A stretch of DNA of 6,941 nt from Oscillospiraceae bacterium (GCA_017539635.1 JAFYCQ010000073.1:1-6941), one strand, 5' to 3'; numbered from the stretch's first letter, positions 1 to 6,346 are shown. The notes: generated by a model from the letters alone, not told the origin. Numbers and translations are program-made.

Positions 1-1
1 C

Positions 2-190
2 ATGGAGGTCTCCAGCCTCAAAAAGAAGTTCAAGGACAAGAAGTTCGCAGCGGGCTGCTCCAGAGACGTCATCCGTCAGGGAGCGGAAATGCTGGGCTGG
101 GAGCTGGACACCCTGTTTTCAAAGACTATCGAGGCAATGCGCTCCTGTGAGGCCTCCGTTGAGGAGCAAATGCAAAAAATCACAGGATAA
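2..190 (+). CDS. C-terminal fragment of a probable HD-superfamily hydrolase (5' end outside the window)
   Basis: An open frame enters from the left edge and stops at TAA 188-190, leaving 62 visible residues. The ATG at position 2 is probably an internal Met, because the frame is open at the edge and no ribosome site can be seen. The tail has a lysine-rich SSLKKKFKDKKFA stretch, then a conserved-looking segment (CSRDVIRQGAEMLGWELD) and a final helix (TIEAMRSCE). This resembles, from memory, the C-terminus of small predicted HD-superfamily phosphohydrolases (COG2316-like), which end in a pattern like KK-K-KAFA...R--I--GAE-LG--LDEH...AM. The catalytic HD motif would lie upstream and is not visible, so the assignment rests on the tail alone. 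No hairpin terminator follows it; the rplS promoter begins about 14 bases after the stop. Coding status is likely, while the family assignment is moderate. Confidence 0.55.
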   Translation: MEVSSLKKKFKDKKFAAGCSRDVIRQGAEMLGWELDTLFSKTIEAMRSCEASVEEQMQKITG

Positions 191-203
191 AGATAAAAAA
201 AGC

Positions 204-232
204 TTGCAAATCCCTTTCCCTTGTGATATTAT
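204..232 (+). promoter_or_regulatory. Probable sigma-70/SigA promoter of rplS with extended -10
   Basis: A -35 box TTGCAA (204-209) and a -10 box TATTAT (227-232) are separated by 17 bases. TG at 224-225 sits one base ahead of the -10 box, making an extended -10 element. Transcription would start near 239-240, giving an untranslated leader of about 95 bases before the rplS ATG at 335. A vegetative promoter of this strength fits a ribosomal protein gene. The -10 box lies inside a perfect palindrome, listed separately. Prediction is from consensus match only. Confidence 0.75.
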
Positions 233-236
233 ATCA
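224..236. repeat. Perfect 13-base palindrome over the rplS -10 box
   Basis: TGATAT, one central T, then ATATCA form perfect 6-base inverted arms centred on the -10 hexamer. A symmetric site in this position could be a repressor operator. However, an AT-rich -10 region is prone to such symmetry by chance, and no regulator gene is in view. The palindrome itself is certain; an operator role is speculative. Confidence 0.4.
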
Positions 237-239
237 AAG

Positions 240-325
240 CTTTTGCGGATTACTGACGTTTTCCGCTTATTGAGGCGGTCCGCTGTCACCAAAAATGTGG
301 CATGAACGCTTGTCGAGAAGGGAGG
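240..325 (+). ncRNA. Candidate structured L19 (rplS) mRNA leader
   Basis: The transcribed region ahead of rplS can fold into nested stems. GCGGA (245-249) can pair with TCCGC (279-283), enclosing an adjacent 6-bp hairpin CCGCTT/AGGCGG (263-268 with 273-278, loop ATTG). A second 6-bp hairpin, TGTCAC/GTGGCA (284-289 with 297-302, 7-base loop, one G-U pair), follows immediately. The ribosome site AAGGGAGG is at 318-325. GCGGA could instead pair with the earlier TCCGC copy at 262-266, which would destroy the inner hairpin, so two exclusive folds are possible. Firmicutes rplS genes are known to carry an autoregulatory L19 leader (the L19_leader RNA family), and position and structure fit that. Family membership is inferred from context and was not checked by covariance search. 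Confidence 0.5.
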
Positions 326-334
326 ATAAATCAC

Positions 335-676
335 ATGGATCTGGTACAGACTCTCAACAATCAGTACATGAAGCCTGAGCTGCCTGAGCTTAACATCGGC
401 GACACCATCCGCGTCACCGTCCGCGTAAAGGAAGGCAACCGCGAGAGAAATCAGGCTTTCGAGGGTACTCTTATCGCCAAGAAGCACGGCGGCATCAATG
501 AGACCATCACCGTCCGCAGAATTTCCAACAACGTTGGCTGCGAGAAGGTGTTCCCCGTCCATTCGCCCACCATCGTCTCCATCGAGACTGTCAGACGCGG
601 CAAGGTCAGAAGAGCCAAGCTCTACTACCTGCGTGACCGTGTCGGCAAGGCCGCTAAGACCAAGGCGAGAGTATAA
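335..676 (+). CDS. rplS: 50S ribosomal protein L19
   Basis: Encodes a 113-residue L19, matching the usual length of about 110-120. L19 is a 50S subunit protein at the interface with the 30S subunit, where it contributes to an intersubunit bridge. Recognisable family blocks are the N-terminal helix ([11 protein letters not shown]), the [17 protein letters not shown] segment (about residues 21-35), [12 protein letters not shown], the ETITVRRIS strand, EKVFPVHSP, and the basic C-terminal [11 protein letters not shown] block. The ATG at 335 is chosen over the upstream in-frame ATG at 302 because it has AAGGGAGG (318-325) at 9-base spacing, begins where L19 proteins begin, and because 302 lies within a leader hairpin. 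It stands as a single-gene unit between its own promoter and a strong terminator. Codon use is that of a highly expressed gene: 7 of 8 Ile codons are ATC and none is ATA. It is not adjacent to trmD/rimM/rpsP in this window. Confidence 0.98.
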   Translation: MDLVQTLNNQYMKPELPELNIGDTIRVTVRVKEGNRERNQAFEGTLIAKKHGGINETITVRRISNNVGCEKVFPVHSPTIVSIETVRRGKVRRAKLYYLRDRVGKAAKTKARV

Positions 677-700
677 GCTCGCATTTGCCGCAAAAAAAAG

Positions 701-730
701 AAAAAGGGGGCTTTGCCCCCTTTTTTTTTT
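701..730 (+). terminator. Strong intrinsic terminator of rplS
   Basis: GGGGGC (706-711), loop TTT (712-714) and GCCCCC (715-720) form a perfect 6-bp GC stem. An A-tract before and T-tract after extend the pairing to 11 bp or more, and ten T residues follow at 721-730. It begins 24 bases after the rplS stop. On the minus strand the hairpin is followed by a T-rich run (complement of 691-705), so it could work in both directions, though no opposing gene is visible. It separates rplS from the lepB operon. Confidence 0.95.
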
Positions 731-744
731 CGTGTCGGATAGTT

Positions 745-765
745 TATAATTATACTATTATACTA
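745..765 (+). promoter_or_regulatory. Probable promoter region of the lepB operon with a tandem TTATACTA repeat
   Basis: This 121-base gap holds a perfect consensus -10 hexamer TATAAT at 745-750 and, directly overlapping it, a perfect tandem repeat of TTATACTA (750-757 and 758-765). The repeat supplies two further -10-like TATACT hexamers at 751-756 and 759-764. No good -35 box is visible at 16-18 bases; the region upstream of TATAAT is the terminator T-tract (721-730). Because rplS is closed by a strong terminator, the seven downstream genes need a promoter here, which supports the call. Which of the three hexamers is used cannot be decided from sequence. Confidence 0.5.
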
Positions 766-797
766 AAAACAATGGCAATGGATTTGCGGGAGAGCGT

Positions 798-1394
798 ATG
801 GAAGAGCTTAAAGAACGCCTGTCCGGCGGTAAGAATCAGGACAGTGAAAAATTCGAACTTTATGACTGGGTGCAGTGCATAGTCGAGGTGCTTATTATCG
901 GCGTTTTATGCTTCATGTTCCTGTTCAGGGTTATCGGCGTGGATGGCCACTCCATGGTGCCCACATTGCAGGACAGGGATCAGCTTATAGTATCAAAGCT
1001 GTTCTACACCCCGGCAAGAGGAGATATCATCGTGTTCCAGACCGACACCTTCGGCGACGATCCTCTGGTAAAGCGCATAATCGCAACGGAGGGGCAGACG
1101 GTGGATATCGACTTCAACGAGGGCATCGTCTATGTGGACGGCGTGGCTCAGCAGGAGGACTACACCGCCGAGCTGACTTATGTCCGGGAGAGCTTTGAGG
1201 GTGAGGTCACCGTGCCCGAGGGGTGCCTTTTCGTCATGGGCGACAACCGGAACGCCTCCACCGACAGCCGCAGCTACAGAGTCGGCATGGTGGATGAGCG
1301 TTGCATCATCGGAAAAGTGCTGTTCCTTGTGATACCCGGCAAGGATTCCGTAACGGAAAAAGTCGATTTCAGCCGTATCGGCAGCGTTTATTGA
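798..1394 (+). CDS. lepB: Type I signal peptidase
   Basis: A 198-residue membrane serine protease that cleaves signal peptides from exported proteins on the outer face of the cytoplasmic membrane, using a Ser/Lys dyad. The nucleophile is Ser52 in GHSMVPT (50-56). The general-base Lys92 lies in PLVKRIIATEGQ (89-100), and the conserved GDNRNASTDSR block is at 148-158. One N-terminal transmembrane segment covers about residues 28-46 after a charged cytoplasmic head, the single-span layout of Gram-positive SipS-type enzymes (about 180-200 residues). The start ATG 798 has GGGAG at 788-792, spacing 5, slightly short but the only good site in frame. It is the first gene of the seven-gene run. rbgA follows after 5 bases. 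All catalytic blocks are intact. Firmicutes often carry several paralogues, so it need not be the only signal peptidase in the cell. Confidence 0.96.
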   Translation: MEELKERLSGGKNQDSEKFELYDWVQCIVEVLIIGVLCFMFLFRVIGVDGHSMVPTLQDRDQLIVSKLFYTPARGDIIVFQTDTFGDDPLVKRIIATEGQTVDIDFNEGIVYVDGVAQQEDYTAELTYVRESFEGEVTVPEGCLFVMGDNRNASTDSRSYRVGMVDERCIIGKVLFLVIPGKDSVTEKVDFSRIGSVY

Positions 1395-1399
1395 TAATC

Positions 1400-2263
1400 A
1401 TGAGCGAGGAAATGAATATAAACTGGTTTCCGGGTCACATGGCTAAAGCTCGCCGGAAGATCACGGAGAGCCTGAAGCTTGTGGACGCCGTCTGTGAGAT
1501 AACCGACGCCCGGATACCTGCCTCCAGCTGCAATCCCGAGCTGGATGAGATAACTGCCGGAAAACCACGGCTCATCGTATTGAACCGCGCAGACCTGGCG
1601 GACAGCAACGCCACAAGGGCGTGGGCAAAATATTTTACCGGCCGCGGTTTTTCGGTTCTGGAGACCGACTCCAAATCGGGAAAGGGAGTAAAGGCCTTCC
1701 CCGGCGCCGTAAGGGAACTTCTAAAGGACAAGATAGCTGCCCGGGAGGAGAAAGGCCAGACCGGCAGGCCCATAAGGGTCATGGTGGTGGGCATTCCCAA
1801 CGTGGGTAAATCCACTTTTATAAATAAAGTCTCCGGCAGAAAAGCGGCCGCCGCCTCGGACAGACCGGGCGTGACCCGTGCCCAGCAGTGGATCCCCGTG
1901 GGCGGCATAGAGCTCTTGGACACGCCCGGGGTTCTCTGGCCGAAATTCGACAGCCCCGAGGTGGGGGAGAACTTAGCTTTCACGGGAGCTATAAGAGACG
2001 AGATAATGGACAGGGTGACATTGGGGGCAAATCTCCTGTCACGCCTGAGTGAAGCATACGCCGACAGGATAGAGGCGAGATACAAATTCACACCTCAGCC
2101 CGATATGAGCGGCTTTGATCTGCTTGAAGCTGCAGCAAAAAAACGTGGATTTCTCATATCCGGGGGCGAGTACGACCTGGAACGCATGGCCTGCGTTTTG
2201 CTGGACGAGTACCGGGGCGGGCTTTTGGGCAGGATCACCCTGGAAAGGCCGCAAAATGACTGA
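1400..2263 (+). CDS. rbgA: Ribosome biogenesis GTPase RbgA (YlqF)
   Basis: A 287-residue circularly permuted GTPase; the B. subtilis protein is about 282 residues. RbgA acts late in 50S subunit assembly and promotes incorporation of late-binding proteins. Motif order is permuted as expected: N-terminal [10 protein letters not shown] (8-17), G4 as NRAD (62-65), G5-like SKSG (91-94), then the P-loop GIPNVGKST (131-139), the G2 Thr in PGVT (156-159), and G3 DTPG (174-177). A C-terminal helical domain follows, which in the family contacts rRNA. G4 has Arg where the common form is NKxD. The start at 1400 lies 5 bases after the lepB stop with no clear ribosome site, so translation is probably coupled to lepB. 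An alternative ATG at 1412 has GAGGA only 1 base away, too close to be useful. The 3' end overlaps rnhB by 8 bases. Confidence 0.96.
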   Translation: MSEEMNINWFPGHMAKARRKITESLKLVDAVCEITDARIPASSCNPELDEITAGKPRLIVLNRADLADSNATRAWAKYFTGRGFSVLETDSKSGKGVKAFPGAVRELLKDKIAAREEKGQTGRPIRVMVVGIPNVGKSTFINKVSGRKAAAASDRPGVTRAQQWIPVGGIELLDTPGVLWPKFDSPEVGENLAFTGAIRDEIMDRVTLGANLLSRLSEAYADRIEARYKFTPQPDMSGFDLLEAAAKKRGFLISGGEYDLERMACVLLDEYRGGLLGRITLERPQND

Positions 2264-2858
2264 GGACATGTGGCTTTTCGAGGAAGAGGCCTACGCTTCC
2301 GGCGAAATCGCCGTCTGCGGAGTGGACGAAGCGGGCCGCGGCCCCCTGGCGGGGCCGGTTTACGCCGCCGCCGTGATACTGCCCAGAGGGCTCATTATTC
2401 CCGGCCTTGACGACTCCAAAAAGCTCACCGCAAAAAAGCGGGAGGAGCTTTTCGACGTGATAACCGAAAGCGCCGCTGCCTTCGGCATAGCCTCCGCCTC
2501 GGAAAAGGAGATAGACGAGCTGAATATTTTAAACGCCACCTTTCTCGCCATGAACAGGGCTATGGAGCGTATTAAGGGCAGTTTCTCCCTTGCCCTAATA
2601 GACGGCAACAGAAGCAAGGGAATCGAGTATCCCTGCCGGACGATAATCGGCGGAGACGGCAAATGCGAGAGCATCGCCGCCGCCTCTGTATTGGCTAAGG
2701 TCTCCCGGGACAGATACATGACAGAGCTGTCTGAAAAGTTCCCGGAGTACGGTTTCGGGAAGCACAAGGGCTACGGGACGAAGGAGCATTACGCCGCATT
2801 GCGGCAGTACGGGCCCTGCATTGCCCACCGGCTCACGTTTCTCAAAAAGCTGCATTAG
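2256..2858 (+). CDS. rnhB: Ribonuclease HII
   Basis: A 200-residue RNase HII, close to the compact E. coli-type length and shorter than the B. subtilis protein of about 255, which has an N-terminal extension. It nicks RNA in RNA-DNA hybrids, including single misincorporated ribonucleotides, in a metal-dependent way. Acidic catalytic positions visible are Asp24-Glu25 in [14 protein letters not shown] (22-35), Asp116 in LIDGNR (114-119), and Asp134 in GGDG (132-135). The signature [14 protein letters not shown] is at 140-153. DDSKKLT (52-58) and [10 protein letters not shown] near the C-terminus are also family blocks. ATG 2256 overlaps the end of rbgA by 8 bases and has GGAAAGG at 2242-2248, spacing 7. 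The rbgA-rnhB adjacency is common in Firmicutes. Confidence 0.97.
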   Translation: MTEDMWLFEEEAYASGEIAVCGVDEAGRGPLAGPVYAAAVILPRGLIIPGLDDSKKLTAKKREELFDVITESAAAFGIASASEKEIDELNILNATFLAMNRAMERIKGSFSLALIDGNRSKGIEYPCRTIIGGDGKCESIAAASVLAKVSRDRYMTELSEKFPEYGFGKHKGYGTKEHYAALRQYGPCIAHRLTFLKKLH

Positions 2859-2868
2859 GAGTAATAGA

Positions 2869-3246
2869 ATGGCGTCACCGTCAAGGCTGCGGGGACGGTG
2901 GGGAGAGAGCCTCGCCGCCGACTATCTGCGGCAAAAGGGCTATACCGTCACCGGCATGGGCTACCACACCCGTTTCGGAGAAATAGACATAATCGCAGAG
3001 AACAGAAAGACCCTGGCCTTTGTGGAGGTAAAGCTCCGTAAAAACGCAGACTTTGCCCAGGCCCGGGAGTTCGTGGACAGGAGAAAAAGAGAGAGGCTCA
3101 TATCCTCGGCAAAGCTCTATCTTTCCGAAAACGAAACGAAAAAACAGCCCAGATTCGACGTTATAGAGGTCTATGCCCCGGAGGGGCTGGAGACCCGTTC
3201 CCCGGAGATAATCCACATTGAAAACGCCTTTGGAGAAGAATCGTGA
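2869..3246 (+). CDS. yraN: YraN/UPF0102 family nuclease-like protein
   Basis: A 125-residue protein of the UPF0102 (YraN) family, typically 115-130 residues, with a restriction-endonuclease-like fold. No firm biochemical role is known to me, though the fold and the frequent place beside rnhB suggest DNA or RNA processing. Visible family features are the N-terminal GRWGESLAADYLRQKGY (9-25), the core GEIDII (37-42) with Asp40 and the FVEVKLR strand (51-57; Glu53 and Lys55), together the D-ExK-type active-site pattern, and the later RFDVIEV (95-101). The start ATG 2869 has AGGAG (2857-2861) at 7 bases and lies 10 bases after rnhB. An in-frame TTG at 2821 lies inside rnhB and would add residues with no family match. 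It overlaps the next gene by 4 bases. Ile codons are mostly ATA (5 of 8), unlike rplS. Confidence 0.93.
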   Translation: MASPSRLRGRWGESLAADYLRQKGYTVTGMGYHTRFGEIDIIAENRKTLAFVEVKLRKNADFAQAREFVDRRKRERLISSAKLYLSENETKKQPRFDVIEVYAPEGLETRSPEIIHIENAFGEES

Positions 3247-4169
3247 ACATTCCGCTTTTTGACGCCCATTGCGACACGGCTCTGTGCATTTTCCAGCAGG
3301 GTAAACCCCTGCGGGAAAACGACCTGCACACAGATCTTATGAGAAGAAGAGCCTTTTCCCCGTGCGCTCAGTTTTTCGCCCTTTTTTCCGATGCCGGAGA
3401 GTGCGACCCGGAGAAAAACTTCCGAAGCGAGCTCAAAAACATAAAAGCCGAAGCAGCAAAAAACCCAGACCTTGTTTCTCTCTGCAAAAACAGCGGGGAG
3501 GCAAAGGAGGCCTTTAAGGCAGGAAAGACAGCGGCTTTCCTGTCCGTTGAAGGAGCTGAGCAGCTGGGATGCTCCGTTGAGGGCCTTGAATGGGCCTATG
3601 CGGAAGGAGTCCGGGCTGTAAATCTCACCTGGAATTACGCCAACTCCCTTTCCGGCTCCAACGCCGACAGGCCGGAGGAGGGGCTGACGGAAAAGGGGAG
3701 AGCCTTTGTACGCCGCTGCCGGGAGCTGGGAGTTCTGCCGGATATGTCCCATATCTCCGAAAAAGCCTTCTGGGACGTGTACGAGTCAGGGGGCGTAATG
3801 TTTGCCAGCCACTCAAATTCCAAATCGGTTTATTGTCACCGGCGAAACCTTACGGATGAGCAGTTCGCGGCCATTATAGAGACCGGAGGCGTGGCGGGGC
3901 TAAACCTGTACGCCGAGTTTTTGGGTGAGAACGCTGCCTGCGACACGGTAATCGCCCACGCGGAAAGATTTCTGTCCTTGGGCGGGGAAAAAGCCGTCGC
4001 AATAGGAGCTGATCTGGACGGCTGCGACGCGCTGCCGGAGGGGATTTCCGGCATACAGGACATGGAAAAGCTGTACGAGGCTTTTTTGAGAAAAAATTAC
4101 AGCGAATCATTGCTGCGTGATATATTTTTCAACAATCTATTCAACCTTATCGAAAGGACGTTTGACTAA
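3243..4169 (+). CDS. Membrane-dipeptidase family (peptidase M19) zinc dipeptidase
   Basis: A 308-residue metal-dependent dipeptidase related to mammalian renal dipeptidase, with an amidohydrolase-type barrel and two zinc ions. Metal-ligand and active-site blocks are all present: DAHCDT (7-12; His9 and Asp11), SVEG (101-104; bridging Glu103), DMSH (167-170; His170), ASHSN (188-192; His190), RRN (200-202), and GADLDG (255-260; Asp257). No signal peptide or membrane segment is visible, so it is probably cytoplasmic despite the family name. Substrates in this family range over L-L, L-D and dehydro dipeptides, and cannot be told from sequence. The start is GTG 3243, giving a 4-base GTGA overlap with the yraN stop and GGAG (3232-3235) at 7 bases. 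It abuts thrC through a TAATG junction. Its presence between yraN and thrC is not part of the classic rplS-rnhB neighbourhood. Confidence 0.93.
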   Translation: MNIPLFDAHCDTALCIFQQGKPLRENDLHTDLMRRRAFSPCAQFFALFSDAGECDPEKNFRSELKNIKAEAAKNPDLVSLCKNSGEAKEAFKAGKTAAFLSVEGAEQLGCSVEGLEWAYAEGVRAVNLTWNYANSLSGSNADRPEEGLTEKGRAFVRRCRELGVLPDMSHISEKAFWDVYESGGVMFASHSNSKSVYCHRRNLTDEQFAAIIETGGVAGLNLYAEFLGENAACDTVIAHAERFLSLGGEKAVAIGADLDGCDALPEGISGIQDMEKLYEAFLRKNYSESLLRDIFFNNLFNLIERTFD

Positions 4170-5656
4170 TGCAATACATCAGTACGAGAAACGCCGCAAC
4201 GAGACTTTCCTCGGCCCAGGCCATTTCCCGGGGTCTTAGCCGGGAGGGGGGACTTTTCGTCCCCGAGTTGGTGCCCCTGCTGCCCAAAGACGCCATCAAC
4301 AAATACCGGGCCATGAGCTATCAGGACAGGGCCGCGGCGATAATGGGCCTCTATCTCACAGACTACACAAAGGAAGAGCTTGACAGCTTCGTTAAGGCCG
4401 CCTATGGCCCCGACGCCTTCGACACTCCCGAGGTCGCGCCGGTAAAGACGATAGACGACAATACTCATTTTCTTGAGCTTTGGCACGGCCCGACCTGCGC
4501 CTTTAAGGACATGGCCCTGCAGATGCTGCCCCATCTGCTGACCGCCGCTTTGATAAAGACCGGGGAGGAAAAGCAGGTATGCATCCTCGTCGCCACCTCC
4601 GGCGACACGGGAAAGGCCGCTCTTGAGGGCTTCCGCGACGTTGACAGGACAAAGATAATGGTCTTTTATCCCCGGGACGGAGTCTCCGATATCCAGAAGC
4701 TCCAGATGACCTCCCAGGCCGGCGAGAACGTGGGAGTCTGCGCCGTGGCCGGCAACTTTGACGACGCACAGACGGGTGTAAAGGCTATATTCTCCGACCC
4801 GAAGTTCAGAGCTGAGATCGCCGAAAAGGGCTGGTTTTTGTCCTCGGCCAACTCCATAAACTGGGGCCGTCTGCTGCCGCAGATAGTCTATTACATTTCC
4901 GCCTACTGCGACCTGGTGAACAGGGGGGCCATAGAAAACGGTCAGGAGATAAACTTCTGCGTCCCCACGGGCAACTTCGGCGACATCCTGGCCGGCTGGT
5001 ATGCCAGAGCCATGGGCCTGCCCGTAAAAAAGCTCATCTGTGCCTCCAACAGGAACGACGTGCTGACGGAGTTCCTCAACACCGGCGTCTATAACAGGGT
5101 GAGAGAGTTCTACACCTCCATTTCCCCCTCTATGGACATTCTGGTGTCCAGCAACCTGGAACGGCTGCTCTTTGAGTTATCCGGCCAGGCGGACGAGGAG
5201 ACGGCGGGCTATATGACAAGGCTCACAAAGCTGGGCAGGTATGAGGTGACTCCGAAGATAAAGTCCAGGCTGGACAATACCTTCGCCGCAGGATTCCGGG
5301 ATGACGAGCAGACCAAGCAGACCATTGGCGAGGTATTTAAAAAGCACAGCTACCTCATAGACACCCATACCGCCGTGGCCTACGGCGTTCTGGAGGACTA
5401 CAGAAAGAACACCGGCGACGACACTCCCTGCGTGGTGGTTTCCACCGCCAGCCCCTACAAGTTCTGCGCCGCCGTTCTGGAAGCGCTGGGGGATAAGGAG
5501 GACACCGACGGCGTGGGCCTCATAGACAAGCTCTCCCAAGTCTCCGGCACAAAGGCGCCGGCGCCTCTGGCCGCCCTGAAGACGGCCAAGGCCCGCTTTG
5601 ACGGCTGCGCCGAGAAGGACGCCATGCTGCCTGTGGTTCGGGAGTTTCTGGCGTAA
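4169..5656 (+). CDS. thrC: Threonine synthase
   Basis: A 495-residue PLP enzyme that converts O-phospho-L-homoserine to L-threonine and phosphate in the cytoplasm. The length matches the longer class (roughly 430-510 residues) with an N-terminal segment beginning YISTRN, rather than the shorter class of about 350 residues seen in Bacillus. Key blocks are RGLSREGGLFVPE (21-33), the PLP lysine Lys113 in HGPTCAFKDMALQ (106-118), the phosphate-binding ATSGDTGKAA (142-151), SSANSINWGR (225-234), and PTGNFGDILA (266-275). The ATG overlaps the dipeptidase stop by 1 base (TAATG), with AAAGGA at 4153-4158, spacing 10, so coupled translation is likely. No hom, thrB or lysC neighbours are present, and no threonine attenuator or riboswitch precedes it, so expression appears to follow the operon rather than amino-acid supply. 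Confidence 0.97.
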   Translation: MQYISTRNAATRLSSAQAISRGLSREGGLFVPELVPLLPKDAINKYRAMSYQDRAAAIMGLYLTDYTKEELDSFVKAAYGPDAFDTPEVAPVKTIDDNTHFLELWHGPTCAFKDMALQMLPHLLTAALIKTGEEKQVCILVATSGDTGKAALEGFRDVDRTKIMVFYPRDGVSDIQKLQMTSQAGENVGVCAVAGNFDDAQTGVKAIFSDPKFRAEIAEKGWFLSSANSINWGRLLPQIVYYISAYCDLVNRGAIENGQEINFCVPTGNFGDILAGWYARAMGLPVKKLICASNRNDVLTEFLNTGVYNRVREFYTSISPSMDILVSSNLERLLFELSGQADEETAGYMTRLTKLGRYEVTPKIKSRLDNTFAAGFRDDEQTKQTIGEVFKKHSYLIDTHTAVAYGVLEDYRKNTGDDTPCVVVSTASPYKFCAAVLEALGDKEDTDGVGLIDKLSQVSGTKAPAPLAALKTAKARFDGCAEKDAMLPVVREFLA

Positions 5657-5659
5657 CTC

Positions 5660-6346
5660 ATGCTGTACGTAATCGGCGACCTGCACCTGTCCTTTGAGGC
5701 CGGAAAGCCCATGGACGTTTTCGGCGACGCCTGGAAGGATCACGTTCCCAGGCTTCTGGAGGGCTTCGGCGTCGTCACCGGAGAGGACGTGACCGTCCTT
5801 TGCGGCGACCTGACCTGGGGCATCTCCATGGAGGACAGCCTGGAGGACTTCCGCTTCATCGATGAGCTGCCCGGGAAAAAGATAATCCTGAAGGGCAACC
5901 ACGACTACTGGTGGTCCACCGCCTCCAAGGCGAAAAAGTTCTTTGAGGAGCATGAGCTTAATACCATAGATATCCTCAACAACAACTGCTTTTTCTACGG
6001 CGACACGGCCATCTGCGGCACACGGGGGTGGTTCTGCGACCCCATGAAGGGTACGGATCACGACCGCAAGATGATAGCCAGGGAGGCCATGAGGCTGGAG
6101 GCGTCGCTGAAGGCCGCAGAGGGAGCCGAAAAGATCCAGGTCTTCATGCACTACCCGCCGCGCTTCGGCACCTACATAATGCGGGAGATAACGGACCTCT
6201 TAGAGAGTTATCGGGTCTCCGACTGCTGGTACGGCCATCTCCACGGGCCGGGGATCAAAATGGCGGTCACAGGTGTCCGCGGGGGCGTTGATTACCACCT
6301 CATTTCGGCGGATTATCTGGGCTTTAAGCCTGTAAAAGTGCTTTAA
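5660..6346 (+). CDS. Calcineurin-like metallophosphoesterase
   Basis: A 228-residue predicted phosphohydrolase of the calcineurin-like superfamily, resembling the small COG1768-type proteins. The dimetal-centre motifs appear in order: GDLHL (6-10; Asp7 and His9), GDLTWG (49-54; Asp50), KGNHDYWW (78-85; Asn80 and His81), MHYPP (163-167; His164), and GHLHG (192-196; His193 and His195). No signal peptide or membrane segment is visible, so it is probably cytoplasmic. The substrate is unknown. The ATG lies 3 bases after the thrC stop. The only ribosome-site-like sequence is GGGAG at 5640-5644, 15 bases away, so translation probably depends on coupling to thrC. It is the last gene of the run; no hairpin terminator follows. 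Confidence 0.92.
   Translation: MLYVIGDLHLSFEAGKPMDVFGDAWKDHVPRLLEGFGVVTGEDVTVLCGDLTWGISMEDSLEDFRFIDELPGKKIILKGNHDYWWSTASKAKKFFEEHELNTIDILNNNCFFYGDTAICGTRGWFCDPMKGTDHDRKMIAREAMRLEASLKAAEGAEKIQVFMHYPPRFGTYIMREITDLLESYRVSDCWYGHLHGPGIKMAVTGVRGGVDYHLISADYLGFKPVKVL

Noticed and set aside
302..334. Upstream in-frame ATG for rplS that would add 11 residues
   Set aside because: It has no ribosome site, falls in the 3' arm of a leader hairpin, and the added residues are outside the conserved L19 start; ATG 335 has AAGGGAGG at 9 bases.
119..562. 147-codon open frame on the minus strand running across the rplS promoter and leader
   Set aside because: It covers the 3' end of the HD-type gene, a strong + strand promoter and most of rplS; its product has no recognisable feature.
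691..730. Homopolymer-rich A/T tracts as a possible repeat or sequencing artefact
   Set aside because: They flank a perfect GC hairpin just after rplS and are fully explained as an intrinsic terminator.
1301..1399. Longer rbgA reading starting inside lepB
   Set aside because: The extra 33 residues are an out-of-frame reading of the lepB 3' end and have no match to the RbgA N-terminus, which begins just before NWFPGHM.
1435..2091. 218-codon open frame on the minus strand opposite rbgA
   Set aside because: Fully inside rbgA, whose GTPase motifs are clear; the antisense product has no recognisable domain.
2115..2255. Longer rnhB reading starting inside rbgA
   Set aside because: The extra 47 residues are an out-of-frame reading of rbgA; ATG 2256 has a good ribosome site and yields the compact RNase HII length.
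3171..3752. 193-codon open frame on the minus strand opposite yraN and the dipeptidase
   Set aside because: Spans the junction of two well-supported genes and shows no family motif, so it is a shadow frame.
5177..6151. 324-codon open frame on the minus strand opposite thrC and the phosphoesterase
   Set aside because: It lies wholly across two genes with intact catalytic motifs, its product is a low-information Val/Gly/Leu-rich sequence with no family motif I recognise, and such long antisense frames are expected in GC-biased coding DNA.
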